In this document: positions 46,401-55,605 of the stretch, one piece after another
Position numbering within the stretch: position 1 is the first letter of the stretch
How the letters are laid out: the number at the start of each line of letters is the position of its first letter
Assembly (NCBI RefSeq): GCF_041435355.1
Contig: NZ_CP108442.1
Coordinates: 3,038,001-3,102,000 of the forward strand
Direction of reading: 5' to 3'
Origin: Streptomyces sp. NBC_01276
GTDB lineage: Bacteria > Actinomycetota > Actinomycetes > Streptomycetales > Streptomycetaceae
DNA: 64,000 nt
Notes under the pieces: model-generated
Database searches by the model: none
Seen by the model: the letters and a program-made list of their open reading frames with translations, nothing else
What the model was told of the DNA's origin: nothing
Program-made: the position numbers and the translations under genes

Positions 46401-48032
46401 CTAGCGGAAGCGGAGGGCCTTCATCACCTTGAGGCTGCGGGTCATGAACTCCGCGTACTTCGCGTCGTCCATGCCCAGCGAGGGCGCCATCGGCAGCAGC
46501 CGCTGGTGGGCCACGGTCTGCGCCTCGGTGTACTTGAGGATCCCCTCGGAGCCGTGGCGGCGGCCGAGGCCGGACTCCTTCATGCCGCCCATGGGGGACT
46601 GGGCGCTGCCGTAGGCGGGGGCGTAGCCGTCGTTGATGTTGACGGTGCCGGTGCGCAGGCGGGCGGCGACGGCGTGACCGCGGCGGGCGTCCTTGGTCCA
46701 GACGCTGGAGTTGAGGCCGTAGGGGGTGGCGTTGGCCTGGGCGACGGCCTCGTCCTCGTCGGTGAACCGGTAGATCGAGACGACCGGGCCGAAGGTCTCC
46801 TCGGCGCAGACCGCCATGGGGGCCTCGACCCCGTCGAGGATGGTGGGTTCGTAGAAGAGGGGGCCGATGTCGGGACGGGCGGTACCGCCGGCGACGAGGG
46901 CGGCGCCCTTGGCGACGGCCTCGTCCACGTGCCGCTGCACGGTCTCCAGCTGACGCGTCCCGACGAGGGATCCCATGTCGGCCCCGTACGCGAGGGCGTG
47001 GCCGAGCCGCATGGCCTTGGTGCGGGCGGCGAAGCGCTCGACGAACGCGTCGGCGATCGAGGCGTGTACGTAGAGCCGCTCGATGGAGATGCAGAGCTGG
47101 CCGGCGGAGGAGAAGCAGGCGCGGACGGCTCCCGCGGCGGCCTTCTCCACGTCGGCGTCGGCCAGGACGAGCATGGCGTTCTTGCCGCCGAGCTCCAGGG
47201 AGACCCCGACCAGGCGGGCGGCCGCGCCCTGGGCGACCTCGCGGCCGGTACGGGTGGAGCCGGTGAAGGAGACGTAGTCGGCGTGCCGGACCACCTCGGG
47301 GCCGACGACCGGGCCCTCGCCGAGGACGACCTGGAAGACCTCGGCGGGCAGCCCGGCCTCGATCAGCAGGTCACGGGCCCACAGGGCGGTCAGCGCGGTC
47401 TCGGTGTCCGGCTTCATGACGACGGCGTTGCCCGAGACGAAGGCGGGCAGGGCGTCGCCGACGGACAGTTCGAGGGGGTAGTTCCAGGGGGCGATCTGCC
47501 CGACGACCCCGCGCGGCTGGCGCAGCTCGGTGACCTTGGTGAGGGTCGGCATGGCACCCGTGTGGCCCTTGGGGCGCAGGTAGGCGGGCGCCTTGCGGCC
47601 GTAGTGGCGGGCGGCGACGGCGACGGCCTGCACCTCCTCGTGGGCGTGCAGGCGCGCCTTGCCGGTCTCCAGCTGGATGAGGTCGAGGACCTCGCTCTGG
47701 CGGGCGAGGACCAGGTCGTGGAAGCGCAGCAGCACGGCCGCCCGCCGCCGGACGGGCACCGCGGCCCAGGCGCTCTGGGCGGCGCGGGCCTTCGTGAAGG
47801 CGGTGGCCACGTCCTCGGGGGTCGCTTCGGGGAGGTCCGCCAGCTTGTCCCCGGTGAAGGGGGTGTGGTTGGCGGTCCGCCCGGAGCCGATCACTCCGCG
47901 GGTCAGCCGGGTGACCAGTTCGGGGGTCACCACGTCGGCGGCGGTGCGGGCGCCGGCCGGGACCGGGGCGACCGGGTTGGTGGGCTGCGGTGCGGTGCGG
48001 AGGGGGGCGGCGGGGGCCTGCGAGTCCGTCAT
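46401..48032 (-). CDS. NAD(P)-dependent aldehyde dehydrogenase (succinate-semialdehyde type)
   Basis: A 543-residue ALDH. The glutamate motif is SLELGGKNAM, catalytic Cys is in SSAGQLCISIERLYV, and the cofactor site includes FTGSTRTGREV and APWNYPLELSVGDALPA. Relatives in Streptomyces are annotated succinic semialdehyde dehydrogenase. The N-terminus has about 35 extra Pro/Ala residues. ATG at 48032; no Shine-Dalgarno sequence, but TACGCT lies 7 bases upstream, suggesting a leaderless mRNA. It precedes the GMC gene by 60 bp. Confidence 0.9.
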   Translation of the reverse strand: MTDSQAPAAPLRTAPQPTNPVAPVPAGARTAADVVTPELVTRLTRGVIGSGRTANHTPFTGDKLADLPEATPEDVATAFTKARAAQSAWAAVPVRRRAAVLLRFHDLVLARQSEVLDLIQLETGKARLHAHEEVQAVAVAARHYGRKAPAYLRPKGHTGAMPTLTKVTELRQPRGVVGQIAPWNYPLELSVGDALPAFVSGNAVVMKPDTETALTALWARDLLIEAGLPAEVFQVVLGEGPVVGPEVVRHADYVSFTGSTRTGREVAQGAAARLVGVSLELGGKNAMLVLADADVEKAAAGAVRACFSSAGQLCISIERLYVHASIADAFVERFAARTKAMRLGHALAYGADMGSLVGTRQLETVQRHVDEAVAKGAALVAGGTARPDIGPLFYEPTILDGVEAPMAVCAEETFGPVVSIYRFTDEDEAVAQANATPYGLNSSVWTKDARRGHAVAARLRTGTVNINDGYAPAYGSAQSPMGGMKESGLGRRHGSEGILKYTEAQTVAHQRLLPMAPSLGMDDAKYAEFMTRSLKVMKALRFR

Positions 48033-48039
48033 GGCGGTG

Positions 48040-48045
48040 AGCGTA
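48040..48045 (-). promoter_or_regulatory. -10 box of aldehyde dehydrogenase gene
   Basis: Minus-strand TACGCT with 7 bases to the ATG at 48032, the same geometry as in the 30975 gene. An inverted GGGTACCC element lies a little upstream. Confidence 0.4.
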
Positions 48046-48239
48046 TGCCGCCCGCGGGCCTTTGGGTACCCGTGGGTAACCGTATTTTGCCAAGTCTGCC
48101 AGTGATCGCTGGCGCGATCGGCGGGGAGTGGCGCGATCACTGCGCCGGGCGGCCCCGCGGGCGGTCCGCCGCCCCCTCCGGCGCGCCCTCCGCCGCACCC
48201 TCCGGCACACCCTTCGCGGACACCTCCGCCCGGCCCGCC

Positions 48240-49880
48240 TCAGCCCTTCTTCGCCGGGGGCTGCCAGCCGGTGAGCACCGTGTCGAACTGCTGGCGGATC
48301 TTGGCCCACTCGTTCGCCGGACCGGACATGTACACCGCGTACTCGGTGTTGTCCGGGCTGACGTACATCTGCTCGATGGCCCGGCGCGGGCCCGCGTGGG
48401 GCGCCTTCTCGGTCCAGGAGAAGTCCCACAGCCCGGCCCGGGTGGTGTCCCGGAAGCTGTTCTGGTCCAGCACCTCGCGCTTGTAGTCCATGCGCTCCTT
48501 GAGCTGCTTCTCCATGTCGAGGAGGTGCATGTACGGGTTCGCGTAGTCGGGGGTGGTGTCGATGGCGATCCGGATGAGGTGACGGCCGTTGTCGGGGGTG
48601 TAGTCGATCTGGTTGCCGTCCATCTGGCGCTTCCAGCCCACCGGGACGAACAGCGAGAAGCCCGCCGGGTCCTCCACCTTGACGAAACCGGCCGGCGGGG
48701 TCGCCACCGCGGCGCCCGCCTTGCCGTCGTCGCCCGGTCCCGAACGGTCCGGGGCGCTCACCGCCTTGTCGGCGGAGCCTTCGTCCTGGACCCCCTCGCC
48801 CTGGCCGTCGAGGTACTTGAGCACCCCGAACACCCCGCCGCCGCCGAGCAGCGCCGCCACCAGGGCCACGGCGGCGGCCCGCTTGAGCCGCCCGGACGGA
48901 CGCCCGGCGGGGGCCCCGGGGGACTCCCGGAGCGCGGTGGTCTGGGCGGGAACGGCCGGCTCCGGCCGCGCGGGCTCGGCGGACCGGGCGGGCGCCCGCT
49001 CCTCGGCGGTGACCGCGCGCGTGGGCACGTACGCCTGCGCCGCCTTCGGCTCGCGGCCCTCCATCGCCTCGATCAGCATCCGCTCTGCCTCGGCGGCCGA
49101 GGGCCGCTGGGCCGGGTCCTTGCGCAGGAGCGCGGTGATGACCGGGCCGAGGGGGCCGGACTGGCGCGGGACGGGCGGCTCGTCGTTGACGACCGCCTGG
49201 AGGCTGGAGATGGGCGAGGTCCGCCGGAACGGCGAGCGGGCCTCGACCGCCGTGTACAGGGTCGCGCCCAGCGACCACAGGTCGGAGGAGGGGTCGGGGG
49301 CACCGCCGGTGACCCGCTCCGGAGCCAGGTAGTCGATGGAGCCGACGAGCTCGCCGGTGCGCGTGATCGACGAGTCGCCCTCGATCGCGGCGATCCCGAA
49401 GTCGGTCAGCAGCACCCGGCCGTCCTTGGCCAGCAGCACGTTGCCCGGCTTCACGTCGCGGTGCAGCACGCCGACCGCGTGCGCGGCGCGCAGGGCGCCC
49501 AGCACGTGCAGGCCGATCCGGGCCGCCTCGCGGGGCTCGATGCGCCCGGCCGCCTTGGCGGCCTCCGCGAGGGAGGGGCCGTCGATGTACTCCATGACGA
49601 TCCACGGCCGGTCGTCGTGTTCCAGCACGTCGTGGACGGTGACGACCGCCGGGTGCTGGATCCGGGCCGCGGCCCGGGCCTCTTTCTGCGTGCGGGCGTG
49701 CAGGACTTCCCGATCGGCCTGGGCCACGTACAGACCCGCCGTCAGTTCCTTGACCGCCACGGTCCTGTGCAGCAGCTCGTCGTGCGCGCGCCACACCTTG
49801 CCCATGCCGCCGCTGCCGATGGGATCGACGAGCCTGTACCGGCCCGCGAGCACCGCACCCGCGCCTGTCTGCTGTTCCAC
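48240..49880 (-). CDS. membrane Ser/Thr protein kinase
   Basis: A 546-residue Hanks-type kinase with all key residues: glycine loop IGSGGMGKVW, VAVKEL lysine, HRDVKPGN (near residue 140), DFG in LTDFGIAA, APE in YLAPERV. A Pro/Ala-rich juxtamembrane linker, a helix near residue 330 (AAAVALVAALLGGGGVFGVL) and an extracellular beta-rich domain (PPAGFVKVEDPAGFSLFVPVGWKR) follow. GTG start at 49880. First in a row of three kinase-like genes; I recall similar kinases in the S. coelicolor sporulation-linked cluster. Confidence 0.94.
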   Translation of the reverse strand: MEQQTGAGAVLAGRYRLVDPIGSGGMGKVWRAHDELLHRTVAVKELTAGLYVAQADREVLHARTQKEARAAARIQHPAVVTVHDVLEHDDRPWIVMEYIDGPSLAEAAKAAGRIEPREAARIGLHVLGALRAAHAVGVLHRDVKPGNVLLAKDGRVLLTDFGIAAIEGDSSITRTGELVGSIDYLAPERVTGGAPDPSSDLWSLGATLYTAVEARSPFRRTSPISSLQAVVNDEPPVPRQSGPLGPVITALLRKDPAQRPSAAEAERMLIEAMEGREPKAAQAYVPTRAVTAEERAPARSAEPARPEPAVPAQTTALRESPGAPAGRPSGRLKRAAAVALVAALLGGGGVFGVLKYLDGQGEGVQDEGSADKAVSAPDRSGPGDDGKAGAAVATPPAGFVKVEDPAGFSLFVPVGWKRQMDGNQIDYTPDNGRHLIRIAIDTTPDYANPYMHLLDMEKQLKERMDYKREVLDQNSFRDTTRAGLWDFSWTEKAPHAGPRRAIEQMYVSPDNTEYAVYMSGPANEWAKIRQQFDTVLTGWQPPAKKG

Positions 49881-49994
49881 GAATTCCCGCCGCTCTGTAC
49901 TCTCCGGGCCAGATTACGGAGCCTGCGGGCGCTGCCGGAACCGCGCGGGGCCGGTGAGACAGCACTGTGACGCAATCGCCGTACTGACATCCAG

Positions 49995-52640
49995 TCAGCC
50001 ACCCGCCTGGTAACTCGCCGTGGCCTTCTCGAAGACGTCGGTGACCTTGTCCTCCTCGTCCTTCGGGCCGGTCACCATGACGACGTGGTAGCTGCCCCCG
50101 AGGGCGACGACGAAGTTGCGGGCCAGGACGGACCGGCCCGTCGAGTCGATCCAGGTGTAGCGGCCGGTGACGCGCAACTGACCGGCGACCGTGGTGCTCT
50201 TGACGTCCCCCGACTCCGCCCAGGTGGAGTTGCGGTACGGGGACAGCTCCGGCTCCTTGTCCTGCTGGTAGGCCTTCGGGTCCGGGTTGCCCTCGACCCG
50301 GTCCCGGCCCGGGACCACGACCAGGGTGAACGCGCCCTGCGTGTAGCGCACCTGGCCGGCCTCGTTGATGCTCCGGCGGGTCCAGCCCTGGGGGACGGCG
50401 ACCGTGAAGTGCTCCGGGTCCCGCTCCAGGGTGTAGCCCTCGGGGGCGTTCGGCTGATGGGCGGGCTTGGACTGCGGGGTTCCGGCGGGGGTCCCGGAGG
50501 GGCTGCGGCCCGGGGTCGCCGCGCCGGGGGCGGAGCCGGACGGGCTCGGGCGGGCGGGGCTCTGCGCGGCCGTGGGCTGCCGGCCCCGCTGCTCACCGGT
50601 ACCGGCGGAACGCGGCATGAACAGCATCGCGTAGGCGACGGCGGCGGCCAGCAGGGCCAGGACGCCGACCAGCAGGGTCCGGCCGAGGGAACGCGGCCCC
50701 CGGGGGGCGACGGGGTTGCGGTGGCGGCCGTGCAGGTCGCCGCGCCGGCGGACGACGGGCAGCCGGGTGGGATCCGGCTCCGGTACCGGCAGCACCGCCA
50801 GGTCCCCGTCGGGCTCCGGGGCGGAGCGCACGAGGGAGCGCAGCCAGCCGCGCAGCTCCTCGAAATCGGGCCGCTCGGTGGGGTCCTGGCGCAGCAGCGA
50901 CTCCACGACGGGGCGCAGCGGGCCGCACTCCTCGGCGAAGGCGGGCGGCTCCGCGCAGACCATCTCGACCAGTTCGGCGACGCTGTCCTCGGGGTACGGG
51001 GCGTGTCCCTGCACCGCGCGGTAGAGCAGGGCGCCGAGGGCCCACAGGTCGGTGGCGGGGCCGACGAGCGCGGCCAGCTGCCAGTGGCCGTGGACGGGAC
51101 CGGCCTGCTCCGGCGCCCAGCGCTCGGTGACGGGGCCGACGACGGCCATCCGGGTCTGGCGGGCCCGCTCGGCGTCGAGGCCGGTGCGCGGGCCGCCGCC
51201 CCAGGCGCCGGCGGCCGCTCCGGCCGGGACGGCCCGCGGGGACGGGAGCGGACGGGGCCGGTCCGGGGTGGCCGGGGGTGGGCCGGGGACGGCGGGCGGT
51301 GCGGCGGGGGCGGGGGTAGGGGCTGCGGGCGCGTCGGCCTGGTGGTAGCCCTGCGGGAGGGCGAGCCGGGCGGGCAGGGCGGGGCGGGCCGGCTCGGGCA
51401 GCGCGCCGGCCCGTGCTCCGGGCCCCGCGGGCCACTCCGACTGCGGCCGGCCCGCCCACTCCGGCCGCGGCTCCTGATCCGGCTGCGACCCGTACGCCTC
51501 CGGCTCGTACGGCTCCTGCCCGTACGGCTCCTGCCCGTACGGCTCCGGCTCATACGGCTCCTGCCCGTACGCCTCCGGCTCGTGCTCCGCCTCCGGCCCG
51601 AGCTCCTGCTGCGGCTCCGGTTCGGCGGGGCGGCGGGGGGTGGCGCCGTGCCAGGGCGCCGGAGCGGCGGTGTCCGGCCCGCCGTACGGGTACGCGTACT
51701 CCTGCGGCAGGTTGGCCCCGGTCGGCGGCAGTTGCGGCACCACCACCGGCCCGCGCTCGCCCCGGTCCCGCTCCACCTTGGCGGCGGCGGCCCGGGTCCC
51801 GGCCCGGTAGGCCGCGATGGTTCCGGCGCGGGCGTCGGCTTCCGCGGCGGCCCGGTCCTGCGGGGGCCGCACGGGCTCCGGGACGATGTGGTCGGAGTAG
51901 CGCGGTCCGGTGTCGTACCCGGGCGCCACGAGGGGCGCGTACACCGGCTCCCCGGCCGGGGGCGCGGCGGGCGGGGGGCCGTGGGCCGGCGGGGGCGGTA
52001 AGGGCGGCGGGGCTCCGCCCCATCCGGGGCCGGTACCGGCGTCCCCGACGTCCCCGGCGTCCGATGCGGGCTCGGGCGCCGGGACCGGGTCGTACCCGCA
52101 CAGGGCCTCCTCGGCCGCGCCCGCCGCCAGGCCCGTCAGGACGACCCGTCCGTCCTCGCATATCAGCACGGTCCGGACGGTGATGTTGCGGTGCGTCCAG
52201 CCGTGCGCGTGCAGCACGCGCAGTGCGGTCAGTACGTCGGAGGCCACTTCGGCCGCCCTGTAGGGACTCAGCGGTTCATCGGCGATCAGCGCGGCCAGCG
52301 GCCTGGCGGGGACGAGTTCGCTCACTATCCACAGCGACTCGCCCTCCGCGAACACGTCGAAGACCTGGTCCAGCCGGGGGTGGTCCGGTACGGAGGCGGC
52401 GGCCTGGGCGGCGGCGATCGCCCTGCGCACCGCGGGGAGTTCCCCGGCCGCCCCCGGCCGGGCAGGGGTCCCGTCGAGCAGCTCCGCGTCGACGACCTCC
52501 GGCAACGGCACCTGGTGTACGAGGACTTCCTGACCGCTGCGCGTGTCGAAGGCGCGGGTCTCTATCAGCTCGTACTCGTCGGAGGGCGGCAGCGGCAGGC
52601 GGTAGCGCTCGGCCAGGATCCGGCCCGCGTACTCCTCCAC
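49995..52640 (-). CDS. membrane pseudokinase of Ser/Thr kinase fold, with large insertion
   Basis: An 881-residue protein whose kinase fold lacks catalytic residues. The VAVK lysine site reads VLVHQVPLP. HRD reads H150-R-N152 (GWTHRNITVRTVLI) and DFG reads TGL (169-171). The APE-like motif WAPEQ appears only near residue 507. About 320 residues of Pro/Glu/Tyr-rich sequence, including PYEPE/PYGQE repeats, are inserted between the DFG and APE positions. A helix (TLLVGVLALLAAAVAYAMLF) and an extracellular domain (GYTLERDPEHFTVAVPQGWTRR) follow. Likely a scaffold or sensor. GTG start at 52640. Confidence 0.88.
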   Translation of the reverse strand: MEEYAGRILAERYRLPLPPSDEYELIETRAFDTRSGQEVLVHQVPLPEVVDAELLDGTPARPGAAGELPAVRRAIAAAQAAASVPDHPRLDQVFDVFAEGESLWIVSELVPARPLAALIADEPLSPYRAAEVASDVLTALRVLHAHGWTHRNITVRTVLICEDGRVVLTGLAAGAAEEALCGYDPVPAPEPASDAGDVGDAGTGPGWGGAPPPLPPPPAHGPPPAAPPAGEPVYAPLVAPGYDTGPRYSDHIVPEPVRPPQDRAAAEADARAGTIAAYRAGTRAAAAKVERDRGERGPVVVPQLPPTGANLPQEYAYPYGGPDTAAPAPWHGATPRRPAEPEPQQELGPEAEHEPEAYGQEPYEPEPYGQEPYGQEPYEPEAYGSQPDQEPRPEWAGRPQSEWPAGPGARAGALPEPARPALPARLALPQGYHQADAPAAPTPAPAAPPAVPGPPPATPDRPRPLPSPRAVPAGAAAGAWGGGPRTGLDAERARQTRMAVVGPVTERWAPEQAGPVHGHWQLAALVGPATDLWALGALLYRAVQGHAPYPEDSVAELVEMVCAEPPAFAEECGPLRPVVESLLRQDPTERPDFEELRGWLRSLVRSAPEPDGDLAVLPVPEPDPTRLPVVRRRGDLHGRHRNPVAPRGPRSLGRTLLVGVLALLAAAVAYAMLFMPRSAGTGEQRGRQPTAAQSPARPSPSGSAPGAATPGRSPSGTPAGTPQSKPAHQPNAPEGYTLERDPEHFTVAVPQGWTRRSINEAGQVRYTQGAFTLVVVPGRDRVEGNPDPKAYQQDKEPELSPYRNSTWAESGDVKSTTVAGQLRVTGRYTWIDSTGRSVLARNFVVALGGSYHVVMVTGPKDEEDKVTDVFEKATASYQAGG

Positions 52641-52758
52641 ATCGCCTCCCCCGAGTGCGGGGGCACCTGCCGGCGGCAGCCGGACGAGGGGTCCCCCATG
52701 GCCCCGCTGAACACGATACGTCGCCCGGGGCGCCCGCGTCCCGGGCTTGCGGGGCCCG

Positions 52759-55455
52759 TCAGCCCAAGGACTGGAAGGTCTGGAACGCCGTGTTGCGCAG
52801 CTGCGTGCATTCCGGGCCGTCCCACTGGTCGGCGGCGCAGGTGATCATGATCGCGTAGCCGTGCTTCGCGTCCATCCGGAAGCCCCGGTCGAGGACCCGG
52901 ACCTTGACGCCCTTCTGCTCCCGCTCGAACTCCCAGTCGGCGACGGTCGGATAGCCCCGGTAGTCCACCGTCTCCAGGCGTACGAGGTGGTAGCCCTTGC
53001 TGCTGCCGGCCACGCCGGGGGCTATCTCCAGCCAGGCGGCGCGGGCGTCGGAGCCCGGACTGTCGGTGTAGTCGACCTGGATGCGCGGGAACCCGCCGTC
53101 GCGGCTGTAGATCGCGCCGGAGTCCTGGCCCGCGGTGTCGGTCTGGTGGAAGCCCTCGGGCATCCCCATCGAGAAGTGGTACCGCAGGTCCGTCACCGTG
53201 CCGAAACCGGCCGGGAGGGCGCCGCCGTTGTTGCCGGGACTGGCGCCCTGGCCCTGGCTGCTCTGCGCCTGGCCGGTGTCCTGGCCCTGCCCCTGGCCCT
53301 GCCCCTGGCCCGGGTCGCCGCTCGGGCTGCCGCTGGGCGCGGCCGGGCTCGGGCCTGCGGACGGGGAGGAACCGGCCGAGGCTGCGGGGGAAGCCGCGGG
53401 CGAGGCGGCGGGGGCCTGGGCGCCCGGGGACTTGGCCCCGGACGCGGCGGGGGTGGGCCCGCCCTTGCCCTCGTTCTTGCGGCCTGAGTCCTTGTCGCCG
53501 CCGCTGAGGAGGTAACCGATCAGCGTGCCGAGCACGGCCAGGACGACGACCACGCCGGCCACCGCGAGGACGATGGTGCGGCGCGACATCACGTCGGTGA
53601 GCGGCGCCTTCACCGGTGCGGGCCTGGCCGGCGGGGCCGCGGCAGCGGCGGCGGCCGCCTTGCGGGCCGACTTCAGCGCGGCGCGGGTGCGTTCGCGCTG
53701 TTCGCGGTCCCGCCGCTCGCGTTCCTTCTTCGCCGCCTTCTCGGCTGCCTTCTCCGCCTCGACGTCCGCCTTGGTGAGGGATATCGCCCGGGTCTCCTCG
53801 ACCGCCGGGACCGGCTCGGCCACCGGCTCGGGCTCGGGGTCGGGGGCGTTGAGCACCGCCGTGAGCATCGCCCTGGCCGCGTCGTCGTCCAGCCGCCCGG
53901 CCGGGTCCTTGACCAGCAGCCCGTAGATGATCTCGGTCAGCGGACCGGCGTTCTTCGGCGGGTCCACCGGCTCGGTCATCACGGCGGTGAGGGTGGCGAG
54001 CGCGGAGCCCTTGTCGTACGGGGGCACGCCCTCCACGGCCGCGTACAGGAGTCCTCCGAGGGACCACATGTCGGCGGGCGGGCCGGGCTTCTGGCCGCGG
54101 GCGCGTTCCGGGGAGATGTAGGAGGGGGCGCCGACGAGCATGCCGGTGGAGGTGATCGAGGGGTCGCCCTCGACCTGTGCGATGCCGAAGTCGGTGAGCA
54201 CGACGCGACCGCTCGCGGCGATGAGCACGTTGGACGGCTTCACGTCGCGGTGCAGGATGCCCTGGCCGTGCGCGGCGCGGAGCACGTCGAGGACCGCGAG
54301 GCCGACCTCGGCGGCGCGGCGCGGGGTCAGGGGCCCGTTCTCCCGGATGAACTCGGCGAGGGAGGCGCCCTCGACGAGCTCCATGACGATCCAGGGACGG
54401 CCGTCCTCGTCGACGACGTCGAAGACGGTGACGGCGCCCTCGCTGCGGATCCGCGCGATCGCCTTGGCCTCGCGGAGGGTACGGGTGATGAGGCGGCGCT
54501 TCTCGTCCTCGTCCACGCCGGTGCTGAAGCGGAGTTCCTTGACGGCGACGGTGCGTCCGAGGACCTCGTCCTCGGCCCGCCACACGGTGCCCATGCCGCC
54601 CTTGCCGAGCACGGCCCCGAGCCGGTACCGCCGGGCGAGCAGCCGTCCCCGGTCCTTGCCGTCGTCGGCCTTGCCGTCGTCGGCCTTGCCGTCGTCGGCC
54701 TTGGCGGCCTCCGGGCCCTCGTCGTCGGCCTTGCCCGCGACGCCGGGAGCACCCGTCCCGGTGCCGTCGGCGGGGGCCGCGCCGGAGGTGGCCTTCGGGC
54801 CCGCGGGCTTCGACCCGCCGGGGGCACCGCCCTTCGCGGCCGCGGACTGCGCGTCCGCCTTCGCGGGCTCCGCACGGTCGTCGGCGGCGTCGGCGGCGGG
54901 CTCCTCGGTGGCGGGGGCGTCCGCCTTCGGGTCGGCCGCCCCGGAGCCGGACTTCACGAGGGAGGGCTTCACGAGGGGGGCCTTCGCGCCGTCCTCGGCA
55001 TCCGCCGGCCCGGCATCGGCGGCGGGCTCCGTCTCCGCCGCACCACCCCGGCCGGATCCGGCCTTGACGTCCGCCGCGGCGGACCCGGCGTCAGCCGCGG
55101 GGGCGTCGTCCGCCGCGGACTTCGATCCGTCAGCGGTGGTGCCCGGCCCGCGGGAAGCGGCGCGCCCGGCCGGCTCCGCGTCCGGCTCCGCCCCGCCGTC
55201 GGCGGGATCCGCGGACTCCCCGGGCCCGTCCGCCGCAACGGCGGCGGACTTACCCGCGGCGGGCTTCCCCGCGGCGGACTTCGCGGCAACGGGCTTCCCG
55301 GCAGCGGAGGTCCCGCCGGCGGAACGCGCCTTCGGCACCTTCACGGACCCGGCGCCGGCGCCCCCGGACGCGGTCGCCGCGTCACCGTCCAGCTCCGCCG
55401 CAGGCGACCCGGCTGGCGCCCCGGCAGGCGATTCGGTGTGCTCCGGCTTCGACAT
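52759..55455 (-). CDS. membrane Ser/Thr protein kinase with long Ala/Lys-rich N-terminus
   Basis: An 898-residue kinase. The first 270 residues are low-complexity Ala/Pro/Lys/Asp (AAGKPAAGKSAA, KADDGKADDGK). The kinase domain (about 278-530) has LGKGGMGTVW, VAVKEL, HRDVKPSN, DFGIAQ and SPE, so it is active in sequence. A charged coiled-coil-like linker (KAAKKERERRDREQRERTR), a helix near 625-650, a Gln/Gly/Ser-rich stretch (GQGQGQGQGQ) and an extracellular domain with two Cys (TCAADQWDGPECTQL) follow. ATG at 55455 with GAGGGGA upstream. Confidence 0.93.
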   Translation of the reverse strand: MSKPEHTESPAGAPAGSPAAELDGDAATASGGAGAGSVKVPKARSAGGTSAAGKPVAAKSAAGKPAAGKSAAVAADGPGESADPADGGAEPDAEPAGRAASRGPGTTADGSKSAADDAPAADAGSAAADVKAGSGRGGAAETEPAADAGPADAEDGAKAPLVKPSLVKSGSGAADPKADAPATEEPAADAADDRAEPAKADAQSAAAKGGAPGGSKPAGPKATSGAAPADGTGTGAPGVAGKADDEGPEAAKADDGKADDGKADDGKDRGRLLARRYRLGAVLGKGGMGTVWRAEDEVLGRTVAVKELRFSTGVDEDEKRRLITRTLREAKAIARIRSEGAVTVFDVVDEDGRPWIVMELVEGASLAEFIRENGPLTPRRAAEVGLAVLDVLRAAHGQGILHRDVKPSNVLIAASGRVVLTDFGIAQVEGDPSITSTGMLVGAPSYISPERARGQKPGPPADMWSLGGLLYAAVEGVPPYDKGSALATLTAVMTEPVDPPKNAGPLTEIIYGLLVKDPAGRLDDDAARAMLTAVLNAPDPEPEPVAEPVPAVEETRAISLTKADVEAEKAAEKAAKKERERRDREQRERTRAALKSARKAAAAAAAAPPARPAPVKAPLTDVMSRRTIVLAVAGVVVVLAVLGTLIGYLLSGGDKDSGRKNEGKGGPTPAASGAKSPGAQAPAASPAASPAASAGSSPSAGPSPAAPSGSPSGDPGQGQGQGQGQDTGQAQSSQGQGASPGNNGGALPAGFGTVTDLRYHFSMGMPEGFHQTDTAGQDSGAIYSRDGGFPRIQVDYTDSPGSDARAAWLEIAPGVAGSSKGYHLVRLETVDYRGYPTVADWEFEREQKGVKVRVLDRGFRMDAKHGYAIMITCAADQWDGPECTQLRNTAFQTFQSLG

Positions 55456-55605
55456 GCGTCCCCTCTGCGTTCGTGCAGCCTGCCCCGGCTGCCCCGGCAG
55501 CCGCCGGGGGGCACGGTAACCCACCCCGGCAGAAACCTCATTGTTGCTCACTCCGCATCGGACGGAAGCCCCGGGTCCGACGGTTCCCCCCGCCGCATCG
55601 CGGAG

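Noticed and set aside
46506..49970. 1154-codon plus-strand frame
   Set aside because: Antisense to the aldehyde dehydrogenase and kinase genes; the composition is typical of GC-rich shadow frames.
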